Assembly (NCBI GenBank): GCA_014802015.1
Contig: JAAVDB010000041.1
Location: 1 to 37,855 of the forward strand
Length of the DNA: 37,855 nucleotides
Direction of reading: 5' to 3'
Source: Bacteroides sp.
GTDB taxonomy: Bacteria > Bacteroidota > Bacteroidia > Bacteroidales > Muribaculaceae
Shown: piece after piece, positions 7,905 to 16,170 of the stretch
How the letters are laid out: every line of letters begins with the position of its first letter
How positions within the stretch are numbered: position 1 is the stretch's first letter
The notes under the pieces: generated by a model
Seen by the model: only the letters and a program-made list of their open reading frames with translations
Database searches by the model: none
What the model was told of the DNA's origin: nothing
Made by a program: the position numbers and the translations under genes

Positions 7905-9185
7905 TTATTTAGTCGTCATAATGTGTAGTACGAGACGGTCAGTCTCATTCATGGCATCGCGACCGATACTTGTGAGGTTGTGTATAGTCTTGTCCACATC
8001 ATCACTGATGATGCCTTCGGCTGCCGTGACACACTTGCCGTTCATGGCGAGCATAGCTGACATCATCGCGGTTGAGACGCCTGAGGATATTTTCAGTGCA
8101 CATGAAGGCTTTGCTCCGTCACAGATCATACCGGTCAGGTTGGCCACCATATTTTTGACAGCTGCACAAGTCTCGGCAAACCCTCCGCCCATTAGATATA
8201 CGAGAGCGGCTGAGGCACCGGTCGATGCCACAACACACCCGCAAAGGGCCGACAGGCGGCCGAGGCTCTGCTTGATATAGATACTTGTCAGATGGCTGAG
8301 AGTAAGGGCGCGGGTCGTCTGTTCCTCCGTGGCGTTCACATCTTTGGCAAAGCTTACTACAGGCATAGTGGCAGTAATACCCTGATTGCCACTACCCGAG
8401 TTTGACATCACAGCGATAGGAGCACCACCCATACGCGCATCACATGCTGCTGAAGTGTATGAGATCATGTGTTCCACCGGAGTATCACCATAATATTTCA
8501 TACCGTATTTGCGTATAGTTGCGCCCAACGAATGACCGTACTCACCATCAAGTGCGGTATTGGCCGCCGCAAGGTTCATATCACGTGCCTGAAGGATGTA
8601 TGTCAGCTCGTCGAGAGGTGACTCAAGTGCATATTCATATACTTTAGCCATATTCAGCACTATGTCGTCATTCGTATCGTCATTTGAATCTGAAGCCTCC
8701 TCAAGCAATATTATCTCGCCATTGCGTTCCAGTCGTACGAAGTGGGTATGCTCGCACGATATTACTGCGCGCGCCGAATCATCGCCTGCTGTAGCGGTGA
8801 CATCAATGTGCAGATTGGATGGCGCGTCAGGTGCGAGGCTTATGCCTATGCGACCCTCTGAGATATATGCACGTCCGCGCTCGACAGCCTCAGGACTAAC
8901 GTCGCGGAGCACTTCAAGTCCGTATTCCGACTTGCCGATCAGCGAGCCGAGGGCTATTGCTATCGGCAGACCTATCATTCCTGTGCCGGGGATGCCGACA
9001 CCCATAGCATTCTTAATTATATTACCGCTCAGACGAGCCTCGATGCACTCGGGTGTGCAACCAAGGAGTTCGGTAGCTTTTGCTACAGCCAACGATACGG
9101 CTACAGGTTCAGTGCATCCCATCGCGGGGACCACCTCACGCTTAATGAGTCCCGATATTAACTCTCTTTCCGTTTGACTTAACAT
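7905..9185 (-). CDS. cyuA: L-cysteine desulfidase / UPF0597 family (CyuA/YhaM-like)
   Basis: The 426-residue protein belongs to the UPF0597 family, related to the alpha subunit of Fe-S serine dehydratases; characterised members break L-cysteine into sulfide, ammonia and pyruvate in the cytoplasm. Seen are the family N-terminus VVPAMGCTEPVAVSLA, the glycine-rich SGSGNQGI and the C-terminal segment MICDGAKPSCALKISSG, whose cysteines together with the N-terminal CTEP are candidates for Fe-S cluster ligation. Length and both ends match the family with no gaps. It has its own promoter and a leader of about 70 nt. The ClC gene lies downstream on the same strand behind an inverted repeat. Serine dehydratase-like activity on other amino acids is possible. 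Confidence 0.9.
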   Translation of the reverse strand: MLSQTERELISGLIKREVVPAMGCTEPVAVSLAVAKATELLGCTPECIEARLSGNIIKNAMGVGIPGTGMIGLPIAIALGSLIGKSEYGLEVLRDVSPEAVERGRAYISEGRIGISLAPDAPSNLHIDVTATAGDDSARAVISCEHTHFVRLERNGEIILLEEASDSNDDTNDDIVLNMAKVYEYALESPLDELTYILQARDMNLAAANTALDGEYGHSLGATIRKYGMKYYGDTPVEHMISYTSAACDARMGGAPIAVMSNSGSGNQGITATMPVVSFAKDVNATEEQTTRALTLSHLTSIYIKQSLGRLSALCGCVVASTGASAALVYLMGGGFAETCAAVKNMVANLTGMICDGAKPSCALKISSGVSTAMMSAMLAMNGKCVTAAEGIISDDVDKTIHNLTSIGRDAMNETDRLVLHIMTTK

Positions 9186-9260
9186 TGTTTGAGGAAATTA
9201 TGATTGGTTTTAGATTGTGTAGGTGCTTACCATGAGGCCCGAGCCCGGATAATCCTATTA

Positions 9261-9291
9261 CAAAATTAGGTTATTTAAAATTCATATACAA
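9261..9291 (-). promoter_or_regulatory. Predicted promoter of the cysteine desulfidase gene
   Basis: On the minus strand TTG (9289-9291) is separated by 20 bp from TAATTTTG (9261-9268), matching the Bacteroidota -33/-7 pattern. The predicted 5' leader is about 70 nt and shows only weak GC-rich pairing, with no riboswitch I recognise. Confidence 0.6.
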
Positions 9292-9318
9292 CACCGGGTA
9301 TTCATTTTTTCTATAAAG

Positions 9319-9369
9319 TTCAGCCGTTCCGCGCTGACCTGATATATAGGTAGCAACGGAACGGCTGAA
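9319..9369 (-). terminator. Inverted repeat, probable terminator downstream of the CotH gene
   Basis: A 13-bp stem (TTCAGCCGTTCCG 9319-9331 and its complement 9357-9369) encloses a loop with a small ACCT/AGGT stem. It lies just downstream of the leftward CotH gene. On the minus strand the following bases are AACTTTATAG, only weakly U-rich, so termination strength is uncertain. Confidence 0.55.
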
Positions 9370-9391
9370 AAAACGGTCGGTATATCCGATC

Positions 9392-11782
9392 TTATTTTAT
9401 TATAACTTTGGCAGAGGTCTTGTCAGCAAAGCGAACTATATATATGCCCGGGACAAGCTGAGGATCAGGAGTGTCAGCATTCGCATGACCTACTTTGCGT
9501 CCTGACAGATCAAAGTATTCCCTATATCCGGAATGGCCGGATGTTTCATCTGGACTGAATGATATTTCATCAAGTGCACTTATGGCCGTAAGTGATTGTA
9601 TTGCGACTGATTCACACTCGGGAATCTTCAGATTAAGAGTAGGGGTGTCAAACCTGGTGGTTGTCTGCTTTCCGTCCTTAGTTACTGTCACATTCCATCC
9701 GGCTACCTGCAAACCTTCCGGGCACACTCCTTCGATGTTAAGATCCTTATCTTCGAAATATGAGCCGTCGAAGTCACGGTATCTTAAAGGGACTCCGTTG
9801 ATTGTAAGCTTTATATCATCAGATCTTCCTGCATCGATTGTAATACGACGAGGTGTGCCGAGCTCGAAAAACTCGGCGATATGATCGTAAAAGAAAGTAC
9901 GGCGTCCGTCAAACCACCATTTGACAAACTTAGTATGCTCAGGTCGGTCAAATTCTTCCAGTCCGAGATGCTGGCGGTGGATGATATATTCTTCGGCTAT
10001 AGCATCGTTCATTTCGTCAATATACTTATAGAAAATTTTTTTGTGCAGAAAATCTCCCATATAGACAGCACACCGGTCGATGAACATCCGGTTGAATTCC
10101 GGGATCTCCATAAGATTCAAGAATAGAATGCGCGACTCATCTGTCGCTTTTCCTCCGTCATTATCACCTTCAAATTTTATATGATTTATCCATTTGAATG
10201 AAGGAAATTCTCTGGAGTGCCAGAAAAGGCCAAGACCGTAATCAAGATCTTTTGCAATCCATCTCCATTTTCCACCGTCGGCCTGCGGGCGCCACATTAT
10301 CGTATTACCGGAATAGTCCGTATTATCGAAGAACAACTGCATGATCATATAGTCAGCAAATTCATCAATAACCATCCATTTACTGTATTCTTCGAGGGTA
10401 TGACCTTTCTGTGTGTAGAATTTTTTGAATTCATTAAAGTTATCCATAGATCCTTCGTTAAGAGAGACATAACTCTCTATGAGATCTACTTCTTCTTCGC
10501 CACCATGAAAAGTGTATATATGGTCTTCATTAGAGCGGCTTCGTATGTTCAGTATACCCATATATTGGCCGTTGAGCATAAACACAGCCGGGCGGTAAGG
10601 CTGCCAGTCTATGTCAGAGTGTCGGCCCATCATGCGCTGAACGAGAGCGTCACGGAAATAGAGCCAGTTATAATCCTGCCCGGCATCGCGCAATTCTATT
10701 GATTTCCAGTCCGTGAGACCGGGTGCATCCTCTGGAAAAAATTCATATTCAAGACGTTTAGTTCCGAAACGCTTGTTTGCATAAATAACCATGCTTTTAA
10801 GAGCGTTTCCACGTGCCATTCTTCCTTTTACACGTGTCTCCCCAAGTTGGTTAATCACGCTATTCTTTTCCTCAGGCATGAAGATCTCGATATTCATAGG
10901 ACGACGCCAGTCCGCTATATCCTGCCATGAGGTGTTGGCAGCAGTGAAAATACCGATTTTGTCTCCATAAAAATACTCATTGTCCGAGACCATCGAGACA
11001 ATAGGTAGTGTCTGCTCGCGAGGAAAGAATATGTAGCTGTGAGTCGTTGATCGTGGTGAGAGATACCCATCGGCAAAAAGTTTCGCCCTTACGACAGTCG
11101 TCTCATTCACATATATCGCCCCGTTGTAAACTGTCGAGCTTTCATTGGGTTCCGTGCCGTCGAGTGTGTAGCGTATGACGGCATTTTCGGGTGCATCAGC
11201 ACCAGCGGATAGTTCAAGCGAGAATGGTTCAGGCGAAATACTGCCGGGATGGGAGAATATCGGCTCTCCGAGTATCTTACTGCATATCATGCCGGAATTG
11301 GCAGTCCCGGGCGTAGCCTGTCTGTGATATCCCCACTCATCAGCACCGTCAGTTATGCGTCCGTAGGCGATGCCTGGTGCCGGCTGTTTTTTCAGCCCTT
11401 CGAGTTTGTCGGTGATCTCGCCTCCTTTGAATAGATATACAGCACCATCCTTTCCTGATTCAAGTCTGAAAGATGTATGTAGACCTTTGTTCTGCTTATC
11501 ACAATAGATAACGACATATTCTCCGGCATTAACGGTCTGCGCCGGAAGGGTGTACGCTTTGGATATTTTATCTTTGATGCCAAGACTGTAATCCGAAAGT
11601 TGCTTGGCGTCAGGCCCCGGATTGTAAAGTTCGACCCATGAGTCGGGAAATTCGTTTAAATCATCCATTATCAGATCGATATTGCTTTGCATTATCTCGT
11701 TTATAATCAGATTACTGCAATACATATCGGGAGAAATGGAGAAGAGACATGCAAGAATAGATGCGTAGTAATGACACTTCAT
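9392..11782 (-). CDS. Secreted CotH kinase-family protein with lamin-tail domain and T9SS C-terminal domain
   Basis: This large exported protein (796 residues from the ATG at 11782; the frame also has a TTG nine codons upstream, which I reject) has a signal peptide at about 1-22. A lamin-tail domain follows (about 23-165, LIINEIMQSN, WVELYNP), then a chitobiase-type C-terminal fold (about 175-255, RYTLDGTEPN), then a CotH kinase-like domain (about 270-600). The last carries family features RGNALKSMVIYANKRFG and a DLD metal site in RWIAKDLDYGLGL. The C-terminus (about 720-796, ending PGIYIVRFADKTSAKVIIK) is a type A T9SS sorting domain, so it should reach the surface. CotH family members are atypical protein kinases in spores; the substrate in Bacteroidales is unknown. 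It stands alone between two unrelated units. Confidence 0.85.
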   Translation of the reverse strand: MKCHYYASILACLFSISPDMYCSNLIINEIMQSNIDLIMDDLNEFPDSWVELYNPGPDAKQLSDYSLGIKDKISKAYTLPAQTVNAGEYVVIYCDKQNKGLHTSFRLESGKDGAVYLFKGGEITDKLEGLKKQPAPGIAYGRITDGADEWGYHRQATPGTANSGMICSKILGEPIFSHPGSISPEPFSLELSAGADAPENAVIRYTLDGTEPNESSTVYNGAIYVNETTVVRAKLFADGYLSPRSTTHSYIFFPREQTLPIVSMVSDNEYFYGDKIGIFTAANTSWQDIADWRRPMNIEIFMPEEKNSVINQLGETRVKGRMARGNALKSMVIYANKRFGTKRLEYEFFPEDAPGLTDWKSIELRDAGQDYNWLYFRDALVQRMMGRHSDIDWQPYRPAVFMLNGQYMGILNIRSRSNEDHIYTFHGGEEEVDLIESYVSLNEGSMDNFNEFKKFYTQKGHTLEEYSKWMVIDEFADYMIMQLFFDNTDYSGNTIMWRPQADGGKWRWIAKDLDYGLGLFWHSREFPSFKWINHIKFEGDNDGGKATDESRILFLNLMEIPEFNRMFIDRCAVYMGDFLHKKIFYKYIDEMNDAIAEEYIIHRQHLGLEEFDRPEHTKFVKWWFDGRRTFFYDHIAEFFELGTPRRITIDAGRSDDIKLTINGVPLRYRDFDGSYFEDKDLNIEGVCPEGLQVAGWNVTVTKDGKQTTTRFDTPTLNLKIPECESVAIQSLTAISALDEISFSPDETSGHSGYREYFDLSGRKVGHANADTPDPQLVPGIYIVRFADKTSAKVIIK

Positions 11783-11806
11783 AGTAAATTGATAATTAAT
11801 TATCGA

Positions 11807-11814
11807 CAAAGATA
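11807..11814 (-). promoter_or_regulatory. Predicted -7 box of the CotH gene
   Basis: TATCTTTG on the minus strand matches TAnnTTTG and lies 24 bp upstream of the chosen ATG. No TTTG is present at the -33 position; instead an 8-base G/C homopolymer (11834-11841) sits 19 bp further upstream. Confidence 0.45.
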
Positions 11815-11925
11815 AATACTATTTAACAGATTACCCCCCCCGATAGTTAATAATAGTTAATTGAGGACGAGCGGCATAAAGAAATTACTTACGCATCTTC
11901 TATTACACTGCGAATGTCAGTGAAA

Positions 11926-11957
11926 TTTGCATAACGCGGGGGAATTTTATAACTTTG
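11926..11957 (+). promoter_or_regulatory. Predicted promoter of the hydrolase-MurF-like-Ddl operon
   Basis: TTTG (11926-11929) and TAACTTTG (11950-11957) are separated by 20 bp, an excellent match to the Bacteroidota vegetative promoter. The predicted leader to the ATG at 12012 is about 50 nt. Confidence 0.7.
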
Positions 11958-12011
11958 TGGGTGTTTTTCGTACGATGGCGCATCGACGGATGATGCGTTG
12001 AAAAAGTATTT

Positions 12012-12791
12012 ATGGAAAAGGATATTACAGTCCGCGGTGTGCGTCTGCACTACACTGACAGTCAGGAGGGTGAGCGCACTATCATCCTCATGCACGGGTG
12101 GGGGTGCAATCACTCTACGCTCGCATCAGTCGAGCGTGTGGCCCTACAGTGTGGCTATCGGGTAATTAACATTGACTTCCCCGGATTCGGACAGTCGCAG
12201 GAACCTCCTGAAGTATGGGGCGTTGAAGAATACACCTCTCAGCTTGAAGATTTCATAACAGCTCTTGACTTAAAGAGTCCTACGCTACTCGGACACTCTT
12301 TCGGAGGGCGTGTAGGAATACTCTATGCTTCGCGCCACAGCGATGTCAACGCTCTGATACTTGTCGATGCGGCCGGAATCAAACCGCATCGCTCTCTCGG
12401 ATATTACCGGAAAGTATATACGTTCAAGGCTATGAAGCGCCTGATGTATCTTGTCTATGGTCGTGAAAATGCTGAAAAACGACTTGATGCACGCAGAGCC
12501 AAGGCCGGGTCGAGCGATTATGCCTCGGCATCGCCGATGATGCGCCGTATACTTTCAAGAGTCGTTAACGAGGATCTCACCGACCGGCTGAAACATATCA
12601 AGGCTCCGACATTGCTGATATGGGGAGAGAACGATACTGCAACCCCGATTGCCGACGCCCGTAAGATGGAGAGCCTGATACCTGGTGCCGGGCTCGTATC
12701 ATTCCCCGGATGCGGACATTACAGCTTCCTTGACAATCCGGGACAATTTGCTGCTGTACTCCGTAGCTTCCTTACTGCCACCGCAAAATAA
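12012..12791 (+). CDS. Alpha/beta-fold hydrolase
   Basis: The 259-residue protein has the complete alpha/beta hydrolase fold: HGWG oxyanion loop (about 28-31), nucleophile elbow GHSFGG (S96), an aspartate in WGENDTATP (D208) and histidine in GCGHYSF (H236). There is no signal peptide, so it should be cytoplasmic. The substrate cannot be inferred from the fold alone. It is the first gene of a three-gene plus-strand operon, 34 bp ahead of a membrane MurF-like ligase and followed by a Ddl-like ligase, so a role in hydrolysing an ester, thioester or peptide linked to cell-wall precursor metabolism is plausible (inference). Confidence 0.88.
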   Translation: MEKDITVRGVRLHYTDSQEGERTIILMHGWGCNHSTLASVERVALQCGYRVINIDFPGFGQSQEPPEVWGVEEYTSQLEDFITALDLKSPTLLGHSFGGRVGILYASRHSDVNALILVDAAGIKPHRSLGYYRKVYTFKAMKRLMYLVYGRENAEKRLDARRAKAGSSDYASASPMMRRILSRVVNEDLTDRLKHIKAPTLLIWGENDTATPIADARKMESLIPGAGLVSFPGCGHYSFLDNPGQFAAVLRSFLTATAK

Positions 12792-12825
12792 ACAATCCAA
12801 TAACTAATCCGATAATAGATATACA

Positions 12826-14412
12826 ATGCTTGTTTTCAGTATAGTTGCCACGATCATGGCAATATGGTGTTACGTTGTGGAGTTCAGGCGCGATCTGATG
12901 ATGCTTCAGCAAAATTCTTATCGCAACGAGCGTTATAACCGCTGGCTTAAAACGGCTCAGGACACTACTTCGGTCATGCGACTCGTCAGCGGTGCAGTAG
13001 CCCTCGCCGCGATGTCGACACTTTCTGTGCCGGTTGTGTCGATGTCACTTGTGGCATTAGTATCGATATGTAATGCCGTATCGCTCGTGAAGCGCAAGTA
13101 TAAGAAACCGCTTGTGATGACCCGTCGTGCATGGAGAATATTCGTGACTATGATCGTCCTTTCATTGTTGTTTGTAGTGCCGGCAGTGGTCGTAGGAATG
13201 AATTTAGGACACGCATTCGAATATGCCGCCGTCACGGCTCTGTGCGTTTACTGTTTCTCCCATCTCTTCACTCTTGTAGCCAACTTTCTGCTCCGGCCTG
13301 TTGAACGGCACATCAACAACGGATTTTACAGCGATGCCGAGCGTATACTCCGCTCAATGCCTGACCTGAAGATTATCGGTGTTACGGGCAGCTATGGCAA
13401 GACGAGTACCAAGCATTATCTTAACCGCATCCTTTCCGAGCATTTCGATGTGATGATGACCCCCGGCAGTTTCAATACCACACTCGGTGTCATCCGTACT
13501 GTCCGCGAATATCTCAAACCCTATAACGAAGTGTTTATCGTGGAAATGGGTGCAAAGCAGATCGGAGATATAAAAGAGATTTGTGATCTCGTTCATCCCT
13601 CAATTGGTATCGTCACTGCTGTCGGTGAACAGCATCTTGAATCGTTTGGTTCAATTGAAAATGTGCAACGTACAAAATTTGAACTCATCGACGCTCTCCC
13701 GGCCGATGGCCTCGCCGTCGTGAACAATGATTTCCCCTTTGCGGCCTCCCGTCCTGTCAGCAAGGTGGAGTGTGTGCGTTACGCAGTTTCTTCGCCTGAG
13801 AATGCCGATTTTACGGCTACCGATATTACATATTCACCCTCAGGAACACGATTTACAGTCAAGGGCTCTGACGGTGAAAGCTATGAATTTGAAACTCGAC
13901 TGGTAGGGGAGTGCAATGTTAGCAATCTTCTTGCCGCTATCATCGTCGCACTCCGTCTGGGCGTGCCTGTTGAAAAAATCCGTTATGCCGTTGGTCGAAT
14001 CGAACAGGTTGAGCATCGCCTGAGTATGAAACGTACACCCGGAGGTGTCACGATTATTGATGATGCGTTCAATTCCAATCCCACCGGCTCGGGCATGGCT
14101 CTTGATGTGCTTGCCATGATGACCGGCGGACAGCGCATCGTCGTAACTCCCGGTATGATTGAGTTGGGAGAACGTCAGGAAGAACTCAACCGCAAATTCG
14201 GTCGCAAGATCGCTACTTCTGCTGACATTGCCATTATCGTGGGCGAGTATAACCGTCAGGCAATAGTCGAAGGTATAGAGTCTGTCGAACCGCGTACGGC
14301 TAAGATACATACCGTAGCATCGTTTGCCGAGTCGCAGACCCTTCTCTCGACCATGCTTAGACCGGGTGATACTATTCTCTACGAAAACGATCTCCCGGAC
14401 ACATTTAAATAG
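12826..14412 (+). CDS. Membrane-anchored Mur ligase-family protein, MurF-like
   Basis: This 528-residue protein couples an N-terminal membrane region (hydrophobic stretches about 1-19, 52-87, 103-125 and 132-155) to Mur ligase central and C-terminal domains. The ATP P-loop is GVTGSYGKTSTK (185-196); other ligase features are EMGAKQIGDI, GEQHLESFGSIENVQRTKFE and DDAFNSNPTGSG. Mur ligases form an amide bond between a carboxylated acceptor and an amino acid or dipeptide using ATP; MurF adds D-Ala-D-Ala. Canonical MurF has a soluble N-terminal UDP-substrate domain, which is absent here and replaced by membrane helices. A membrane-bound, possibly lipid-linked acceptor is therefore more likely than UDP-MurNAc-tripeptide (inference). 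A Ddl-like gene follows after 27 bp, and could supply the dipeptide. Confidence 0.87.
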   Translation: MLVFSIVATIMAIWCYVVEFRRDLMMLQQNSYRNERYNRWLKTAQDTTSVMRLVSGAVALAAMSTLSVPVVSMSLVALVSICNAVSLVKRKYKKPLVMTRRAWRIFVTMIVLSLLFVVPAVVVGMNLGHAFEYAAVTALCVYCFSHLFTLVANFLLRPVERHINNGFYSDAERILRSMPDLKIIGVTGSYGKTSTKHYLNRILSEHFDVMMTPGSFNTTLGVIRTVREYLKPYNEVFIVEMGAKQIGDIKEICDLVHPSIGIVTAVGEQHLESFGSIENVQRTKFELIDALPADGLAVVNNDFPFAASRPVSKVECVRYAVSSPENADFTATDITYSPSGTRFTVKGSDGESYEFETRLVGECNVSNLLAAIIVALRLGVPVEKIRYAVGRIEQVEHRLSMKRTPGGVTIIDDAFNSNPTGSGMALDVLAMMTGGQRIVVTPGMIELGERQEELNRKFGRKIATSADIAIIVGEYNRQAIVEGIESVEPRTAKIHTVASFAESQTLLSTMLRPGDTILYENDLPDTFK

Positions 14413-14439
14413 AATTTACAATAAAACAAAATATCTTAG

Positions 14440-15627
14440 ATGAAAACCAATATCGGAGTATTTTTCGGTGGCCGTTCCACCGAGCATGAGATTTCAGTCA
14501 TCTCCGCCTCTCAGGCTATGCACGCCATTGATCGCTCGAAATATGACGTTACACCTATATATATTACCAAAGAGGGTCGCTATTATACCGGTGATGCCCT
14601 CTTTGACGTGGCTAATTACCGTGACATTCCGTCACTGCTTGCCAAATGTACACAGGTGTATATGGAACCTTCTTACGGTGATTACAATCTCTATCGTGTG
14701 AAGAAACCTATGTTTGGTTCGCCTGTCCTCACCACCCTTGATGTGGTGATTCCCGTCCTTCATGGTTCTAACGTAGAGGATGGAATCTTTGAGGGTGTGC
14801 TTGAGTCGATCGGCATTCCGTATGCCGGTTGCAACACTCTTGCCAGTGCCAACGGTATGGACAAGATCACGATGAAAATGATACTCCGCGAGTGCGGTGT
14901 ACCTGTAATTGATTACGTATGGTTCACTGACAAGGAATGGTTCAAGAAACGTGAGGAAATCATTGCGAAGATTGAGGACAAGATAGGTTATCCCGTCATC
15001 GTCAAGCCTGCCAACCTCGGATCAAGTGTTGGTATAGGCCGCGCCGCCGACCGCGAACAGCTCATTGAGAAAATCGAGACCGCCGAGAAATATTCCTCAC
15101 GTCTCATAGTCGAGCACATGGTCGATAACCTCAAGGAGATCAACTGCTCGGTGCTCGGTGATTGTGACGAATACCGTATGTCTGTGCTCGAAGAACCCAT
15201 CAAAAGTGCCGAGATCCTGTCATACGAGGACAAGTACATGGGAGGCACCAAGGGCGCGAAAGGCATGCAGGCTTCACAGAAACGTATTCCCGCCGACCTT
15301 CCGGAGGATATGACTGAGAGAATCAAGTACCTCGCCGGCGAGACTTTCCGTGTGCTCGGATGCCACGGTGTGAGCCGTATTGACTTTATCATTGACGACG
15401 ACACCAAGGAAATTTTCGTGAACGAGATCAACACCATCCCCGGCTCTCTGTCATTCTATCTGTGGGAGGCCACAGGCTTAAAATTTGATCAGCTCATGGA
15501 TACTCTCGTCAAACTCGCTCTCAAACGCAAGCGCGAGCAGGGACAGAAGACAGTCAGCTACGCACAGAACATCTTCTCTCTCTCAGGCGGAGTCAAAGGT
15601 GGAGTCAAAGGCGGCAAACTGAAGTAA
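14440..15627 (+). CDS. ddl: D-alanine--D-alanine ligase-like ATP-grasp enzyme
   Basis: The 395-residue protein has the Ddl fold: FFGGRSTEHEISVISA at the N-terminus, the ATP-grasp segment YPVIVKPANLGSSVGIGRA, EINCSVLG and the metal-binding VNEINTIPGS. Ddl ligases join two D-amino acids, normally D-Ala, with ATP for peptidoglycan. Two active-site stretches differ from the housekeeping pattern: LHGSNVEDG instead of LHGxxGEDG, and PGSLSFYLWE instead of PGFTxxSxYP. The C-terminus carries GGVKGGVKGGKLK, encoded by a 12-bp tandem duplication. It is the third gene of the operon with a MurF-like ligase. It may be the organism's only Ddl or a paralog making a different dipeptide; the window cannot decide. 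Confidence 0.88.
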   Translation: MKTNIGVFFGGRSTEHEISVISASQAMHAIDRSKYDVTPIYITKEGRYYTGDALFDVANYRDIPSLLAKCTQVYMEPSYGDYNLYRVKKPMFGSPVLTTLDVVIPVLHGSNVEDGIFEGVLESIGIPYAGCNTLASANGMDKITMKMILRECGVPVIDYVWFTDKEWFKKREEIIAKIEDKIGYPVIVKPANLGSSVGIGRAADREQLIEKIETAEKYSSRLIVEHMVDNLKEINCSVLGDCDEYRMSVLEEPIKSAEILSYEDKYMGGTKGAKGMQASQKRIPADLPEDMTERIKYLAGETFRVLGCHGVSRIDFIIDDDTKEIFVNEINTIPGSLSFYLWEATGLKFDQLMDTLVKLALKRKREQGQKTVSYAQNIFSLSGGVKGGVKGGKLK

Positions 15628-15637
15628 CAGTGCGACA

Positions 15638-15657
15638 GGAGGGAGTAATCTCCCTCC
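15638..15657. terminator. Short GC-rich hairpin between convergent ddl and rlmH
   Basis: A perfect 8-bp stem (GGAGGGAG/CTCCCTCC) with a TAAT loop lies between the ends of two convergent genes. There is no U-run, so it may be a weak bidirectional terminator or an mRNA 3'-end stabiliser. Confidence 0.5.
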
Positions 15658-15664
15658 GTCCCCC

Positions 15665-16138
15665 TCAGTCGTGGTGGTAAGGTTCTCCGCGCAATATAGT
15701 CATCGCACGATACACCTGCTCGGTAAAAAACAGCCTCACCATCTCGTGAGTGAACGTCATCCGCGACAGTGACAGTTTACTGTCAGCCCGGTCATACATC
15801 TCCTGCGAGAATCCATGCGGGCCTCCGATTACAAATACCAGACGTTTGAGTCCCTGATTCATGCGGTTGTCAATCATCGAAGCAAACTCGCGCGAAGTCA
15901 TCTCGCGTCCCCGTTCATCGAGCAGGCACACATGGTCGCCACCCTGTAGCATTGACAGAATGCCGGCACCTTCGCGTTGCTTCTGCACATCCTCGGTGAG
16001 ACCGCGTGTCGACTTGATATCGGGAACGGTCAGTATCTCCATCGGAGCGTAACGGTTGATACGCTTCAAAAATTCGCCTATGGCGTCAGCTATATACTTC
16101 GTGGATGTCTTACCCACGGTTATTAATACGATTTTCAC
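15665..16138 (-). CDS. rlmH: 23S rRNA (pseudouridine(1915)-N3)-methyltransferase RlmH
   Basis: RlmH is a small SPOUT-class methyltransferase that methylates pseudouridine 1915 in helix 69 of 23S rRNA using SAM. The 157-residue protein begins MKIVLITVGKT and contains the SAM-binding knot signature FVIGGPHGFSQE and the C-terminal segment LSLSRMTFTHEMVRLFFTEQ, with YHHD close to the end. The start codon is GTG; its position is fixed by the match to the family N-terminus. A TATCTTTG promoter box lies four bases upstream, so the mRNA is predicted to be leaderless. It is divergent from nadC with only 20 bp between the two start codons and convergent with ddl. Confidence 0.96.
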   Translation of the reverse strand: MKIVLITVGKTSTKYIADAIGEFLKRINRYAPMEILTVPDIKSTRGLTEDVQKQREGAGILSMLQGGDHVCLLDERGREMTSREFASMIDNRMNQGLKRLVFVIGGPHGFSQEMYDRADSKLSLSRMTFTHEMVRLFFTEQVYRAMTILRGEPYHHD

Positions 16139-16142
16139 AACG

Positions 16143-16170
16143 CAAAGATAATAAAAAAATGAAAACCAAA
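16143..16170 (-). promoter_or_regulatory. Predicted rlmH promoter overlapping the nadC start
   Basis: On the minus strand TATCTTTG (16143-16150) fits the -7 consensus. A TTTG (16167-16170), 16 bp upstream and inside the first codons of nadC, could be the -33 element, though the spacing is shorter than usual. Transcription would start at or next to the rlmH GTG. Confidence 0.5.

Noticed and set aside
11889..12113. Minus-strand reading frame overlapping the hydrolase start
   Set aside because: It overlaps the well-supported promoter and coding start of the hydrolase gene and shows no family features.
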